From Rheinheimera salexigens (lineage in GTDB: Bacteria; Pseudomonadota; Gammaproteobacteria; Enterobacterales; Alteromonadaceae), in NCBI RefSeq assembly GCF_001752395.1, contig NZ_MKEK01000001.1:653244-717243 (forward strand): DNA of 64,000 nucleotides, written 5' to 3'. Numbering within the stretch: position 1 is the first letter of the stretch; every line of letters begins with the position of its first letter. The notes under the pieces were generated by a model that made no database searches, was not told the origin of the DNA, and saw nothing but the letters and a program-made list of their open reading frames with translations. Shown here one piece after another: positions 10,401 through 19,125 of the stretch. A program made the translations under genes and the position numbers.

Positions 10401-10929
10401 TCAAGCAGGGCTGACTCAAGCAGGGTTAACACAGGAAAACCTTTCAGCGGATCAACAAGCACTTATTTTACTTAGACCAACAGCCATTCTGGATAAAAAA
10501 CAAGTCCGCTGGCATACCTTGCGCAGTAGTTGGTTGCAGCAATTAGTGGCCAATGCGCAAGGTGCAACCGTTAGCACCTTACAATATGGTTTAGATGCCA
10601 AAGTGCAATTAGTGGCGCAACAGCAAGATGTAGCCTTGGCGCAGTTACAGCAACTGGTTCAGCATTGGCAGCAAGGAATTCAACAACCGTTACCGGTGAT
10701 GCCAAAAACCGCGATATGTTGGTTGCAAACCCAAGACGCTGAAAAATGCCGGCAAATTTATGAAGGCGGCTATATGATGGGCGGTGAGCGTGATTACAGC
10801 CCAGAATTACAACGTTATTATCCTGATTTTGCTAGCCTGCAACAGGCAGGCTTTAGTGAATGGGCCGAGAATTTATATCAGCCATTATTAAATACAAAAT
10901 TAGCTGAGCAGGAGTCTGACGTTGAATAA
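7483..10929 (+). CDS. recC: Exonuclease V (RecBCD) gamma subunit RecC
   Basis: Chi-recognition and scaffold subunit of the RecBCD helicase-nuclease, which processes double-strand ends for RecA-mediated repair and degrades foreign linear DNA. 1148 residues, close to the usual 1100-1150. It begins with the family pattern of an HSNQLETL segment, ILVQSNGIAQWLK and an inactive helicase fold; MRAIPFKRVYLLGLNDGEYPR and DDFDLM are typical RecC segments, and the C-terminus carries the degenerate nuclease-like fold. It overlaps recB by 8 bases. No ptrA lies between recC and recB, unlike E. coli. Confidence 0.96.
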   Translation: MLQPGFVVIHSNQLETLRELLVQWLSSHPVSVLGTEEILVQSNGIAQWLKMALAETANGHPGIAAGLQVELPNQFVWQLYRAVLGEAIPKSLPYDKNNLSWRILGLLTQLTEPVFEPLNRYLQQDIDGRKSYQLALRLADLFDQYQVYRADWLQQWRSGEDILSRVPLKAVPEDQLWQPALWRLLQQDIARTAGDLAYSSRADVHNKALAALQQGQLARPDLLPERIVVFGVSSLAQQSLELLAALGSQRQVLLTVLNPCRHFWGDISSIKDDMRGLQKRHQRKPGLPEVLDADELYLHAPILLASLGKQGRDYISLLDQFDQPERYQHWFNDRIDLFSEPVADVATLPLLQQLQQDMLELNATPVTPRLLSAEDTSISFHVAHSRQREVEILQDNLLSQFASDSSLLPRDIIIMTPDISLYQSHIHAVFGRLNRDDKRFLPYTLADQSLRGSQPLMVALEYILQLPEQRFTLTEISDLLDVPAIQRRFGINAEALPQIRLWLNEAGVRWGLDGEQRASLGLDQLADNYSWMFGIERMLLGFALGDVEQWQGRAPYADVAGLAAAELGPLLQFIQQLKHWHQVLAEKSDRSLAQWQQVLFADPGLLSNVFDFTTDQDQLIYGRLADAMQQLVDAGISGDFSGDISLAVLREAWLEQASESGLSQRFLAGSLTFSTLMPMRAIPFKRVYLLGLNDGEYPRTRQTDDFDLMANDYRPGDRSRRDDDRFLFLEAILSARQALYLSWVGKHIRNNSELPPSVLISQLGDVLNSGWQQISDQEHSEQPVMAALTKHYPLQPFSPRYFNNEYHTYAYEWQAAHQAEQQTDESSATANYDDALPVLSVRLLDDFLANPCRHYLNQRFKTRFYGSALINNDDEPFVLDRLQLYQLKQQLLQQLLHQPDLDLTAAVAQLARQAKLPLALFGQDTAEELQREAEVVFNRYRADGVQWQKAEQPLAISLQLAGIELNDTLTQLYQAGLTQAGLTQENLSADQQALILLRPTAILDKKQVRWHTLRSSWLQQLVANAQGATVSTLQYGLDAKVQLVAQQQDVALAQLQQLVQHWQQGIQQPLPVMPKTAICWLQTQDAEKCRQIYEGGYMMGGERDYSPELQRYYPDFASLQQAGFSEWAENLYQPLLNTKLAEQESDVE

Positions 10930-13900
10930 TTCAGTTACAGCGTTAAATCCGCTAACCTTTGCCTTGCATGGCACGCGATTAATTGAAGCCAGTGCTGGTA
11001 CCGGAAAAACCTATACCTTAGCTGCGTTATATTTACGCTTAGTGCTAGGTCATGGCCGCTTGCAGGCTGAACAAGAGTTAGGGCACGATCAAGAGCCTAC
11101 GGCCTTTGGTCGCTCGTTATTACCGCCAGAAATACTGGTAGTAACTTTTACTAAAGCCGCCACAGCTGAGTTGCGGGATCGTATTCGTTCGCGCTTAGTG
11201 GAAGCCTCGCTTGCGTTTAAGCAGCATCAAAGCTCAGATAGCTTTATTAATGCTTTATTAGCTGAATATCCATCAGAATTACACTTTCGCTGCGCTGGGG
11301 TATTAGAGCGTGCGGCACAATGGATGGATGAAGCGGCAGTCTTTACTATTCACGGTTGGTGTCAGCGCATGCTAAGCGAGCATGCTTTTGATTCCGGCGC
11401 AGCTTTTGGTGAGAGCTTAACTAATGATAATCAGCAGCTATTGCATACCTTGGCCTGTGATTATTGGCGTTGTTTTTTATACCCACTACAAGATGCCAAT
11501 TTACTGCATGCGCTGGGTAATATTAGTAAATCGCCTGAAAGTTTATTAGCGGATATCCGGCCTTGGTTACAAGCTGATGCCGACAACCTGCATTTTGCGG
11601 TGAGTGGCAACGATTTACCCAAAGCACTTAGCCCGACTGAAGCGGCCGAGCCGTTAGCGGCTTGGGCCGACGCTATGGATGCCCAGTGTTTATTGTTGCA
11701 ACAAAGCATAGACAACGAAGCTTTAGCACAACTAGATGATGCTTTTGCAAATAGTTGGCTTAATGGCAATAAATTTCGCAGCAAAAGCTGGCAAGAACAA
11801 GAACGACCTTGGTGGCAGTTAATTATCGCTGAACCTAGTCAGTTAAATTGGCGCCAAACAGACTTTGCGGCTTACATAAAAAAATTTAGCCAAGAAAATT
11901 TAACCGCCAGCACCAAGAAAAAACAACCGCAGCCTCAGCATGGCATATTTAGCTTGTTTGATCAGGCGGTGATGTTATTAGCCGAAAGACCAGAAATTAG
12001 TATCAATGTGCGCCATCATGCTGCGCTATGGCTATCTGCTGAATTTAGTCTGCGCAAAAAACAACGCGCCGAGCGCGATTTTAATGATTTGTTAGTCGAC
12101 TTACATCAGGCTTTATATGCGCCCGGTGGTGAAGTGCTAGCAGAGCGAATTCGCCAGCAATATCCCATTGCGATGGTAGATGAGTTTCAAGATACCGATC
12201 CGATACAATTTGCGATTTTCCGAGCTATTTATCCTGAAGTCGAGAGTCGAGACACGGCGTTAATTTTGGTTGGCGATCCTAAGCAGGCTATCTATAGTTT
12301 TCGCGGGGCCGATTTACATACCTACTTGCAAGCACGGCGCTTAACCGAGCAACGACATTATAATTTAAGTACTAACTATCGCTCGACTGTGCCGTTAGTC
12401 GAGGCGGTTAATGCGCTATTTAGTCGCGCCGAGCAAACGCGCGAAGGCGCCTTTGGCTTTGGTGCTAGTTCTAGTGAACAGACAGATCAGAGCACTGCTA
12501 CACCGTTGCCGTTTTTACCAGTAAAAGCGCAGGGTAAAGCCGAACATTTTAGTCTGGCGCAGCACAAGGTCGACGCAGTTAATTATTGGCTAGCCGATAC
12601 GCCAACGGCGGAGTTAAAGAAAGGCGCCTATCAGCAACTAATGGCAGAAGCTTGTGCCGACCAAATTGCCTTAATTTTACAGCAAGCTCAACAAGGTAAA
12701 GCCGGTTTTACTGACGTTACAGACGTAGTTACAGAAGCAGCTCAGCTTACGCCAGTGCAGCCGTCGGATATTGCCATTTTAGTTCGAGATCGCAACGAAG
12801 CCGCGTTAGTTAGGCAGCAGCTAAGTAAACGGCAAATTCGCTCGGTTTATTTATCGGATAACCAGTCTATTTTTGCCAGCGCAGAAGCCACGGCATTACT
12901 ATATTGGCTACGTGCCTGTCATGACATAGAAGATGAAAATGCTTTACGGGCCGCATTAGCCTTACCCTTGTCTTGTCAAAGCGATGCCAAATTACAGCAC
13001 TATTTTAATAATGAACCGGCATGGGAAGCGTTAACCGAGCAAGTGCGCGAATTTAAACTGCTCTGGCGCTATAAAGGCGTGCTGGCGTTAGTACAAGCCT
13101 GGTTACATTATTTTAGCTTACCCAGTTTATGGCTCAGCCAAGAGCAGGGCGAGCGTACCCTAACCAACGTGCTGCATTTAGCCGAACTATTACAACATGA
13201 AAGTCAGCAGCGTGAAGGTGAAACCGGGTTAATTCGCTGGTTAGCTGAGCAAATTGAACAGCCCGATAGTGCCGAAGAGCAACAACTGCGCTTAGAGAGC
13301 GAACAGCAATTGGTGCAAGTAGTTACTATCCACAAAAGTAAGGGCTTACAATATCCGTTAGTGTTTTTACCCTTTATTTGTGGCTTTAAATCAGCCAACG
13401 CTAAAAAGCCACAGCGCTATTATGATGGCACTAGAATGGTGTTAGATTTAACCCCAGACGAAGCCGCAATTGAAAAGGCTGAGCACGAGCGTTTGCTTGA
13501 GGATATTCGGCTATTATATGTCGCGCTAACTCGGCCGGTTTATGCTTGTTGGTTAGGCTTAGCGGCTTATAGCGAAGGGCGTGGTAGTAGCAGTAAAATT
13601 GCCGCCAGTGCGATTGGCTATTTATTACAATTAACCGCCGATGTTGACCAACATACGTTAGCCGCGGCTTTAGCCGATTTACCTTGGCAACAGCAAGCAA
13701 TATTGGATACGCAACCGGCATTAGCACCCCCTGCGGTAACTGAGATACACCCCGCACTGCGCTTAAGCTCAGCCGTTAATCGCCAGCGCTGGTGGATTGC
13801 TAGCTATTCGGCACTGCGTAAAGCCAATAGTATTAACACTAGTAATACTGAGCTACAAAGCTTAGCGCTAACGAATGATTTAGCCGCCGATACGGCGCTA

Positions 13901-14716
13901 GATTCACTGCGCCAAGAAGAAGCTTACGAGCCAATGGTAACAAGTGAGCAGCAGCTCTCTATCCATGATTTCCCTCGCGGGGCGGTAGCCGGTACTTTTT
14001 TGCATCAGTTATTTGAGCAAGCTCAGCAGCATGGCTTTGCTCATTGCAATGCCGAAGTGATAGCCGATATTTTACAGCAAAATTTGCCAAGGCATAATTG
14101 GCAATCTTGGCAACCGGTATTGCAGCCATGGTTTGAAGAAATGCTGCAAGTACCGATCACTGCTTTAGCGTTAAGTTTGTCACAGCTGCAACAACAACGC
14201 GCTGAGCTAGAGTTTTGGGTAGAAACAAAACAAGTTGACGTACTAAAGCTAGACCGAATTATAAGCCAAGCTATTTTACCTCAGCTACCAAGACCTGCAT
14301 TATTAGCCGATACGTTAAACGGCATGCTTAAAGGCTTTATCGATTTAACCTTACAAGACAGCCAAGGCCGTTATTGGGTATTAGATTATAAATCTAACTG
14401 GTTGGGGCTTAACGATGCCGCCTATAGCGAAGAAGCTATGCAGCAGATGTTTTTACAGCATCGATATGATGTGCAAGCGGCATTATATCTTTTAGCGTTG
14501 CATCGGTTATTAAAGCAACGTCAACCGGGTTATTTAGCGGCACCAGAGCAATATATAGGCGGCGCCTTATATTGGTTTATGCGCGCTCCAGCAGATGGCC
14601 AGTTGGATATTATGGCCACGCAACATTTATTAACCCAGCTGGATGCGCTTTTTTCTAATGATGCGCAGCTTGCTAATGAGGCGATGCTTACTAATGAGGT
14701 GCCCAATGCAAACTGA
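10922..14716 (+). CDS. recB: Exonuclease V beta subunit RecB (helicase-nuclease)
   Basis: The 3'-5' SF1 helicase and the only nuclease of RecBCD. 1264 residues. Walker A is EASAGTGKT at 22-30; MVDEFQDTDPIQF is the helicase Walker B region; VVTIHKSKGLQYPLVFLP and LLYVALTRP are UvrD-type motifs. The C-terminal nuclease motif GFIDLTL...VLDYKSNWLG (about 1137-1162) keeps the catalytic Asp, Asp and Lys. The start is the TTG at 10922, eight to ten bases after AGGAG and inside the end of recC. The last residues (NDAQLANEAMLTNEVPNAN) come from an imperfect 18-base triplication, a short tail not expected in the family. Confidence 0.96.
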   Translation: MNNSVTALNPLTFALHGTRLIEASAGTGKTYTLAALYLRLVLGHGRLQAEQELGHDQEPTAFGRSLLPPEILVVTFTKAATAELRDRIRSRLVEASLAFKQHQSSDSFINALLAEYPSELHFRCAGVLERAAQWMDEAAVFTIHGWCQRMLSEHAFDSGAAFGESLTNDNQQLLHTLACDYWRCFLYPLQDANLLHALGNISKSPESLLADIRPWLQADADNLHFAVSGNDLPKALSPTEAAEPLAAWADAMDAQCLLLQQSIDNEALAQLDDAFANSWLNGNKFRSKSWQEQERPWWQLIIAEPSQLNWRQTDFAAYIKKFSQENLTASTKKKQPQPQHGIFSLFDQAVMLLAERPEISINVRHHAALWLSAEFSLRKKQRAERDFNDLLVDLHQALYAPGGEVLAERIRQQYPIAMVDEFQDTDPIQFAIFRAIYPEVESRDTALILVGDPKQAIYSFRGADLHTYLQARRLTEQRHYNLSTNYRSTVPLVEAVNALFSRAEQTREGAFGFGASSSEQTDQSTATPLPFLPVKAQGKAEHFSLAQHKVDAVNYWLADTPTAELKKGAYQQLMAEACADQIALILQQAQQGKAGFTDVTDVVTEAAQLTPVQPSDIAILVRDRNEAALVRQQLSKRQIRSVYLSDNQSIFASAEATALLYWLRACHDIEDENALRAALALPLSCQSDAKLQHYFNNEPAWEALTEQVREFKLLWRYKGVLALVQAWLHYFSLPSLWLSQEQGERTLTNVLHLAELLQHESQQREGETGLIRWLAEQIEQPDSAEEQQLRLESEQQLVQVVTIHKSKGLQYPLVFLPFICGFKSANAKKPQRYYDGTRMVLDLTPDEAAIEKAEHERLLEDIRLLYVALTRPVYACWLGLAAYSEGRGSSSKIAASAIGYLLQLTADVDQHTLAAALADLPWQQQAILDTQPALAPPAVTEIHPALRLSSAVNRQRWWIASYSALRKANSINTSNTELQSLALTNDLAADTALDSLRQEEAYEPMVTSEQQLSIHDFPRGAVAGTFLHQLFEQAQQHGFAHCNAEVIADILQQNLPRHNWQSWQPVLQPWFEEMLQVPITALALSLSQLQQQRAELEFWVETKQVDVLKLDRIISQAILPQLPRPALLADTLNGMLKGFIDLTLQDSQGRYWVLDYKSNWLGLNDAAYSEEAMQQMFLQHRYDVQAALYLLALHRLLKQRQPGYLAAPEQYIGGALYWFMRAPADGQLDIMATQHLLTQLDALFSNDAQLANEAMLTNEVPNAN
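14655..14708 (+). repeat. Three imperfect 18-base tandem copies at the recB/recD junction
   Basis: Units at 14655-14672, 14673-14690 and 14691-14708 all begin CTAATGA. They encode the RecB tail, and the third unit supplies both the GAGG ribosome binding site and the ATG of recD. Confidence 0.75.
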
Positions 14717-16640
14717 TTTATTTGCTGCGTCAGAGCCAGAACCTGAGGCTAAACTAAAAACAGCAACGGCTAGCTTAAAAGATCTGGCCGCTATGCAGCA
14801 GTTATTACAGCGCTGGGTTGATAGACGTTGGTTACGCGCATTAGATGCGCAGTTACCACTAACTTTAAATCAAGTGGTGGCCGAGCCTAACCCATTAGTT
14901 TGGCTGCTTTGTGCTTTGTTATGTCATCAATATGGCCGAGGTCATAGCTGTATTTTATTGCAAGATTTAATTAAAAACCCAGATAGCTTGCTCAGCCTAC
15001 CGCCACAAAATCAATACTCACAATTTTTTGCCGATAGGCCATCGCATATTTTAGCCGGAATCAGCTTAGCCGATATTGAACAAGCATTAGCCAGCAGCGA
15101 GTGGCTGAAACAGAACGAAATAGCGCCTTTAGTGTTGGCAGAAAAAAGACTGTATTTACATCGGCTATTTCAAGCTGAGCAAATTGTTAAGCAGCAAATT
15201 AGTCAGCGGGTGCAGCAACAAATAAACCTAACCGATAAGGTTAAGCAGAATATTAGCCAGCTGTTTACGGCAGATGAGCAAAAAGAAACCGACTGGCAAA
15301 AGTTGGCTTGTGTTATGGCGCTACAACGCCATTTTGCCATTATTACCGGTGGCCCTGGGACCGGCAAAACTACTACGGTCGTTAAATTACTGGCTTTATT
15401 GCTACAAAGTACAGCAAGCAAAATAACCATTAAGCTTGCTGCGCCCACCGGTAAGGCTGCGGTGCGCTTAACCGAGTCCATCAGTGGGGCTATTGCTAAC
15501 TTGCCTACAGATTTTCAAGCTGCGATACCAACAGAAGTGGTAACTTTGCACCGCTTATTAGGCGCGATGCCAAATAGACGCCAATTTAAACATAATGCCG
15601 AGCAGCCATTAGCATTAGATGTATTAGTGGTTGATGAAGCATCGATGGTCGATTTAGAAATGATGGCAGCCTTGCTGCAAGCGTTACCTAGCCATGCCCG
15701 ATTAATACTGCTGGGTGATAAAGACCAATTAGCATCGGTTGAAGCCGGCTCAGTATTAGGTGACTTATGTCGCGGTGCCGAAAAAGGCCAGTATTTACCA
15801 CAAACACTGGCGTTGTTAGCACCCTTTACCGCCAGTGATTTAAGCCCCTGGCAAGGTGCGGGGACAGAGCTTAACCAAGCGACGGTGATGCTAAGAAAGT
15901 CGCATCGCTTTGATGCTAAATCGGGTATCGGTCAGTTAGCTTTTGCCGTTAATCGCGGAGATAGCAGCGCGATTAATTTGTTTAACCAATTTGATGATAT
16001 TAATTTATTAGCCGGTAATCAGATTAAAGCCCTGCAGCCAGTAGTTGTTGCAGGTTATCGCCATTATTTACAGCTAGTACAACGCCAAGCTGACTACGGC
16101 GATAGCGAGCAATGGGCTGGAGCAGTATTAGCCGCTTATACTCAGTTTCAATTATTGTGCGCGTTACGCAGCGGTGACTGGGGTATTGAAGGGCTGAATG
16201 AGCAAATTAGCCGTTGGTTAATGGCCGAAGGCTTATTAGATTGCAGCCAGCAATGGTACAACGGCCGGCCGATTATGATGCAGCGTAATAATTACAGCTT
16301 AGGCTTAATGAATGGCGACATTGGCATTACCTTGTTTGATGCCAGTACTGGCAAGTTGCGAGTGGTATTTCAATTAGCCGATAGCAGTTTAAAGTGGGTG
16401 TTGCCGAGTCGGTTAAGTGATATTGCCACGGTATTTGCTATGACAGTACATAAATCGCAAGGCTCTGAATTTAGCCATTGTTGTTTAGTCTTACCACCCG
16501 ATAATAGCCCGATATTAAGCCGAGAATTACTCTATACCGGTATTACTCGGGCGAAAAAGCAATTCACCTTGTTATGTGGCAATAGTGAGATACTGGCACA
16601 AACAATTAGTAAGCGGGTTAGCCGAAGTAGTGGTTTGTAG
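14706..16640 (+). CDS. recD: Exonuclease V alpha subunit RecD (5'-3' helicase)
   Basis: Fast 5'-3' SF1B helicase motor of RecBCD, 644 residues (E. coli about 608). An N-terminal region precedes Walker A ITGGPGTGKTTT near 213-224; DVLVVDEASMVDLEMM is Walker B; the C-terminal FAMTVHKSQGSEF and LLYTGITRAKKQ are late helicase motifs. The start at 14706 has GAGG seven bases upstream and gives the family N-terminus; the longer open frame from 14643 would add a methionine-rich stretch that is only recB read out of frame. Overlaps recB by 11 bases, implying translational coupling. Confidence 0.95.
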   Translation: MQTDLFAASEPEPEAKLKTATASLKDLAAMQQLLQRWVDRRWLRALDAQLPLTLNQVVAEPNPLVWLLCALLCHQYGRGHSCILLQDLIKNPDSLLSLPPQNQYSQFFADRPSHILAGISLADIEQALASSEWLKQNEIAPLVLAEKRLYLHRLFQAEQIVKQQISQRVQQQINLTDKVKQNISQLFTADEQKETDWQKLACVMALQRHFAIITGGPGTGKTTTVVKLLALLLQSTASKITIKLAAPTGKAAVRLTESISGAIANLPTDFQAAIPTEVVTLHRLLGAMPNRRQFKHNAEQPLALDVLVVDEASMVDLEMMAALLQALPSHARLILLGDKDQLASVEAGSVLGDLCRGAEKGQYLPQTLALLAPFTASDLSPWQGAGTELNQATVMLRKSHRFDAKSGIGQLAFAVNRGDSSAINLFNQFDDINLLAGNQIKALQPVVVAGYRHYLQLVQRQADYGDSEQWAGAVLAAYTQFQLLCALRSGDWGIEGLNEQISRWLMAEGLLDCSQQWYNGRPIMMQRNNYSLGLMNGDIGITLFDASTGKLRVVFQLADSSLKWVLPSRLSDIATVFAMTVHKSQGSEFSHCCLVLPPDNSPILSRELLYTGITRAKKQFTLLCGNSEILAQTISKRVSRSSGL

Positions 16641-16652
16641 CGGGAATAAATC

Positions 16653-16701
16653 GGGGGCAAAGTTGTTAAACCAGCTTCAAGTACTCTGACCCCTTGAAGC
16701 T
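16653..16701. repeat. Hairpin with a degenerate GGGGTC-type palindrome between convergent genes
   Basis: GGGGGCAAAGT (16653-16663) and ACTCTGACCCC (16683-16693) are imperfect inverted arms (two mismatches), resembling the GGGGTC...GACCCC elements at 21993 and 39426. A separate perfect 9-base stem, AGCTTCAAG (16673-16681) with CTTGAAGCT (16693-16701), overlaps it. Lies between the convergent recD and oxidoreductase genes, where it could end both transcripts. Confidence 0.5.
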
Positions 16702-17746
16702 AGCTTAAGTCATCCTGACCAACGCGGATCACTAACTTACCGAAGTTTTTACCTTCTAATAAACCAATAAAAGCTTCAGGCGCAGCAGCTAAACCATCGA
16801 CAATTTGCTCTTTATAGTGAATTTTGTCTTGCTGTAGCCATGGCACCATAGCTTGTGCGAATTCATTATAGCGATGAGCATAATCGTCAAAGATAATAAA
16901 ACCTTTTACTGTCATGCGTTTGACCAGAATACTGCCCATTAACTGACCTAAACGATCCGGGCCTTGCGGTAGTTCAGTGGCATTATATTGCGAAATCAAG
17001 CCGCAAACCGGTACCCGAGCGCCGGTATTTAATAACGGTAACACTGCATCAAGCACTTTACCGCCGACGTTTTCATAATAAACATCAATGCCTTGCGGAC
17101 AAGCATCGGCTAACTGCTGGGCAAAATCTTCTGCTTTATGGTCAATACAGGCATCCACTCCCAGTTTTTCTAAGGCGTAAGCACATTTTTCGGCACCACC
17201 CGCTATAGCAACCACGTGACAGCCTTTGATTTTAGCTATTTGCGCTACTACTGAGCCAACAGCGCCTGTTGCTGCGGCAACAACAACCGTTTCACCGGCT
17301 TTAGGCTGACCAATATCCAGTAAGCCCATATAAGCGGTAAAGCCCGGCATACCCATAATGCCTAAGGCATAAGAAGGCGGCATAATGCTTGGGTCGAGTT
17401 TAATTAAGCCTTCGCCATCGCTAACGGCATAATCTTGCCAACCGTTAAAGCTCAGTACCCAGTCGCCAATGTTATAATCGGCATGGTTACTGGCGTGAAC
17501 TCGGCTGACAGTGCCGCCGACCATAGCATCACCTATGGCGACTGGATCGGCATAAGATTTTGCATCACTCATCCGGCCGCGCATATAAGGGTCTAGGCTA
17601 AGATACACCGTGCGCAGTAATAATTGACCTGCACTAATGCTTGGAATTTCGCCTGCAATCAACGCGAAATTTTCGCTAGTAGGTGCCCCTTGTGGTCGTG
17701 TTGCTAACGTTAATTGACGATTAACCGTATTGTTTTGGCTTTGCAT
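16700..17746 (-). CDS. NADP-dependent medium-chain oxidoreductase (CurA/YncB-like double-bond reductase)
   Basis: NADPH-dependent reductase of the zinc-independent medium-chain family, which reduces activated double bonds of enones and enals. 348 residues. SLDPYMRGRMSD near the N-terminus is a family signature; the nucleotide-binding Rossmann segment is AATGAVGSVVAQIAKIKG, followed by ENVGGKVLDAVLPL. The start at 17746 has GGAG seven bases upstream; the in-frame ATG at 17761 lies inside that site. It follows the YqhD-like gene by 86 bases on the same strand and probably shares its promoter and TetR control, consistent with detoxification of reactive carbonyls. Confidence 0.88.
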   Translation of the reverse strand: MQSQNNTVNRQLTLATRPQGAPTSENFALIAGEIPSISAGQLLLRTVYLSLDPYMRGRMSDAKSYADPVAIGDAMVGGTVSRVHASNHADYNIGDWVLSFNGWQDYAVSDGEGLIKLDPSIMPPSYALGIMGMPGFTAYMGLLDIGQPKAGETVVVAAATGAVGSVVAQIAKIKGCHVVAIAGGAEKCAYALEKLGVDACIDHKAEDFAQQLADACPQGIDVYYENVGGKVLDAVLPLLNTGARVPVCGLISQYNATELPQGPDRLGQLMGSILVKRMTVKGFIIFDDYAHRYNEFAQAMVPWLQQDKIHYKEQIVDGLAAAPEAFIGLLEGKNFGKLVIRVGQDDLS

Positions 17747-17832
17747 AGTTTTCTCCTGCATAAATTGTTTCCTGCAATAAATTATCTACTGCAATAACTT
17801 GGCTCTGGTTATCAAGCTGCTACTCAAAAGAG

Positions 17833-18990
17833 TTACAAACTGGCTTGTAAAATGCTCCGACATAAGTCAGGCGTCACATCACCATGTTCACCTAGGGCCA
17901 CCATATTATGCTTAATTAAGCTTTCGATTAGCGGTTCGATATGTTCAGCACCAAGCTGATAGTCACTTAAGCGAGTGGCAACGCCAACCGATTCAAAGAA
18001 AGCGCGCATTTTTTCAATCGCCGCTTCGGCTTTTTCGTCATCAGTGCCGTGCTCAATATGCCAGACCCGCTCAGCAAACTGGACTAGCTTAGTCATTTTG
18101 CTGGCTTTACGCTGGCGCAACATTTCGGGTAACACTATGGCTAAAGTTTGCGCATGATCTAAACCATGAATAGCGGTTAACTCATGACCTAACATATGGG
18201 TAGACCAATCTTGTGGTACACCAGCACCAATTAAACCATTTAAGGCTAACGTTGCAGTCCACATTAAGCTGGCACGCACTTGATAATTTTCTGGTTCAGC
18301 TAAAGCTTTAGGGCCAATTTCAATTAAAGTTTGTAATAAGCCTTCGGCAAAACGATCTTGCACTGGCGCATCATCAGCATAGGTTAAATATTGCTCCATA
18401 ACATGAACAAAGGCATCGACTACACCGTTAGCAATTTGTTTTTGCGGTAAGCTGTAGGTTTTAACCGGATCTAAAATTGAGAATTGTGGATACAACAATG
18501 AGCTACCAAAGGGCAGTTTAGCTTGCAGTGATTTATTGGTAATAACTGAGCCGCTGTTCATTTCTGAACCGGTTGCCGGTAAGGTTAACACCGTACCGAA
18601 TGGCAGGGCTTGTTTAATGTGTTTACCGCCAGTGACTAAAATTTGCCAAGCATCGTCTGGGTATAGCGCAGCTGCGGCAACAAATTTAGTACCGTCGATA
18701 ACCGAACCACCGCCAACGGCTAGTAAAAAATCAATTTTGTGCTGCTTGACCACTGCAACCGCTTGCATCATGGTTTCATAGCTTGGGTTGGGCTCAATAC
18801 CAGAGAAAACTTGACTGTCACGCTCACCAAGAGCCGCTAATACTTCATCTAAAGTACCGTTTTTCTTGGCACTTTCACCGCCGAGTAATATTAATACTTT
18901 GGCATCTTTTGGTACTAATTTATCAATTTTGGCAATTTTACCTGGGCCAAATTCAATACGGGTAGGGTTATAAAAACTAAAATCTTGCAT
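17833..18990 (-). CDS. yqhD: Iron-containing (type III) alcohol dehydrogenase, YqhD-like aldehyde reductase
   Basis: NADPH-dependent aldehyde reductase of 385 residues, matching the length of E. coli YqhD (387). It begins with the family NPTRIEFGPGKI; GGGSVIDGTKFVAAA is the nucleotide-binding glycine-rich segment; metal ligands lie in NGVVDAFVHVMEQ and in GHELTAIHGLDHAQTLAIV (Asp and three His). YqhD enzymes reduce toxic short-chain aldehydes. A dyad identical in core to that before the TetR gene lies 68-82 bases upstream of the start, pointing to control by that regulator. The symbol reflects similarity, not proven orthology. Confidence 0.9.
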   Translation of the reverse strand: MQDFSFYNPTRIEFGPGKIAKIDKLVPKDAKVLILLGGESAKKNGTLDEVLAALGERDSQVFSGIEPNPSYETMMQAVAVVKQHKIDFLLAVGGGSVIDGTKFVAAAALYPDDAWQILVTGGKHIKQALPFGTVLTLPATGSEMNSGSVITNKSLQAKLPFGSSLLYPQFSILDPVKTYSLPQKQIANGVVDAFVHVMEQYLTYADDAPVQDRFAEGLLQTLIEIGPKALAEPENYQVRASLMWTATLALNGLIGAGVPQDWSTHMLGHELTAIHGLDHAQTLAIVLPEMLRQRKASKMTKLVQFAERVWHIEHGTDDEKAEAAIEKMRAFFESVGVATRLSDYQLGAEHIEPLIESLIKHNMVALGEHGDVTPDLCRSILQASL

Positions 18991-19057
18991 AAAATACCTT
19001 TTACTTAATAAATATTAAAAATGTAGTGGTTAAAGCACTACGTTAGGATTGTAAAAT

Positions 19058-19072
19058 TAGACCAGTCGACTA
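19058..19072. promoter_or_regulatory. NemR-like operator upstream of yqhD
   Basis: TAGACCAGTCGACTA: the left half TAGAC and right half GACTA differ from a perfect TAGAC-N5-GTCTA dyad by one base. The same core TAGACCAGTC occurs at 19731. E. coli NemR, an electrophile-sensing TetR protein, binds boxes beginning TAGACC, which supports an operator role. Confidence 0.65.
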
Positions 19073-19084
19073 GTTAGGTTTGCT

Positions 19085-19107
19085 AAAAAAGCCCGCTATA
19101 AAGCGGG
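19085..19107 (-). terminator. Rho-independent terminator of the TetR gene
   Basis: Stem CCCGCT (19092-19097) with AGCGGG (19102-19107); in the minus-strand transcript it is followed by a T-run (A-run 19085-19090 on the plus strand). It lies 19 bases past the TetR stop. Confidence 0.8.
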
Positions 19108-19125
19108 TAAGCAAACAACTTGGGA

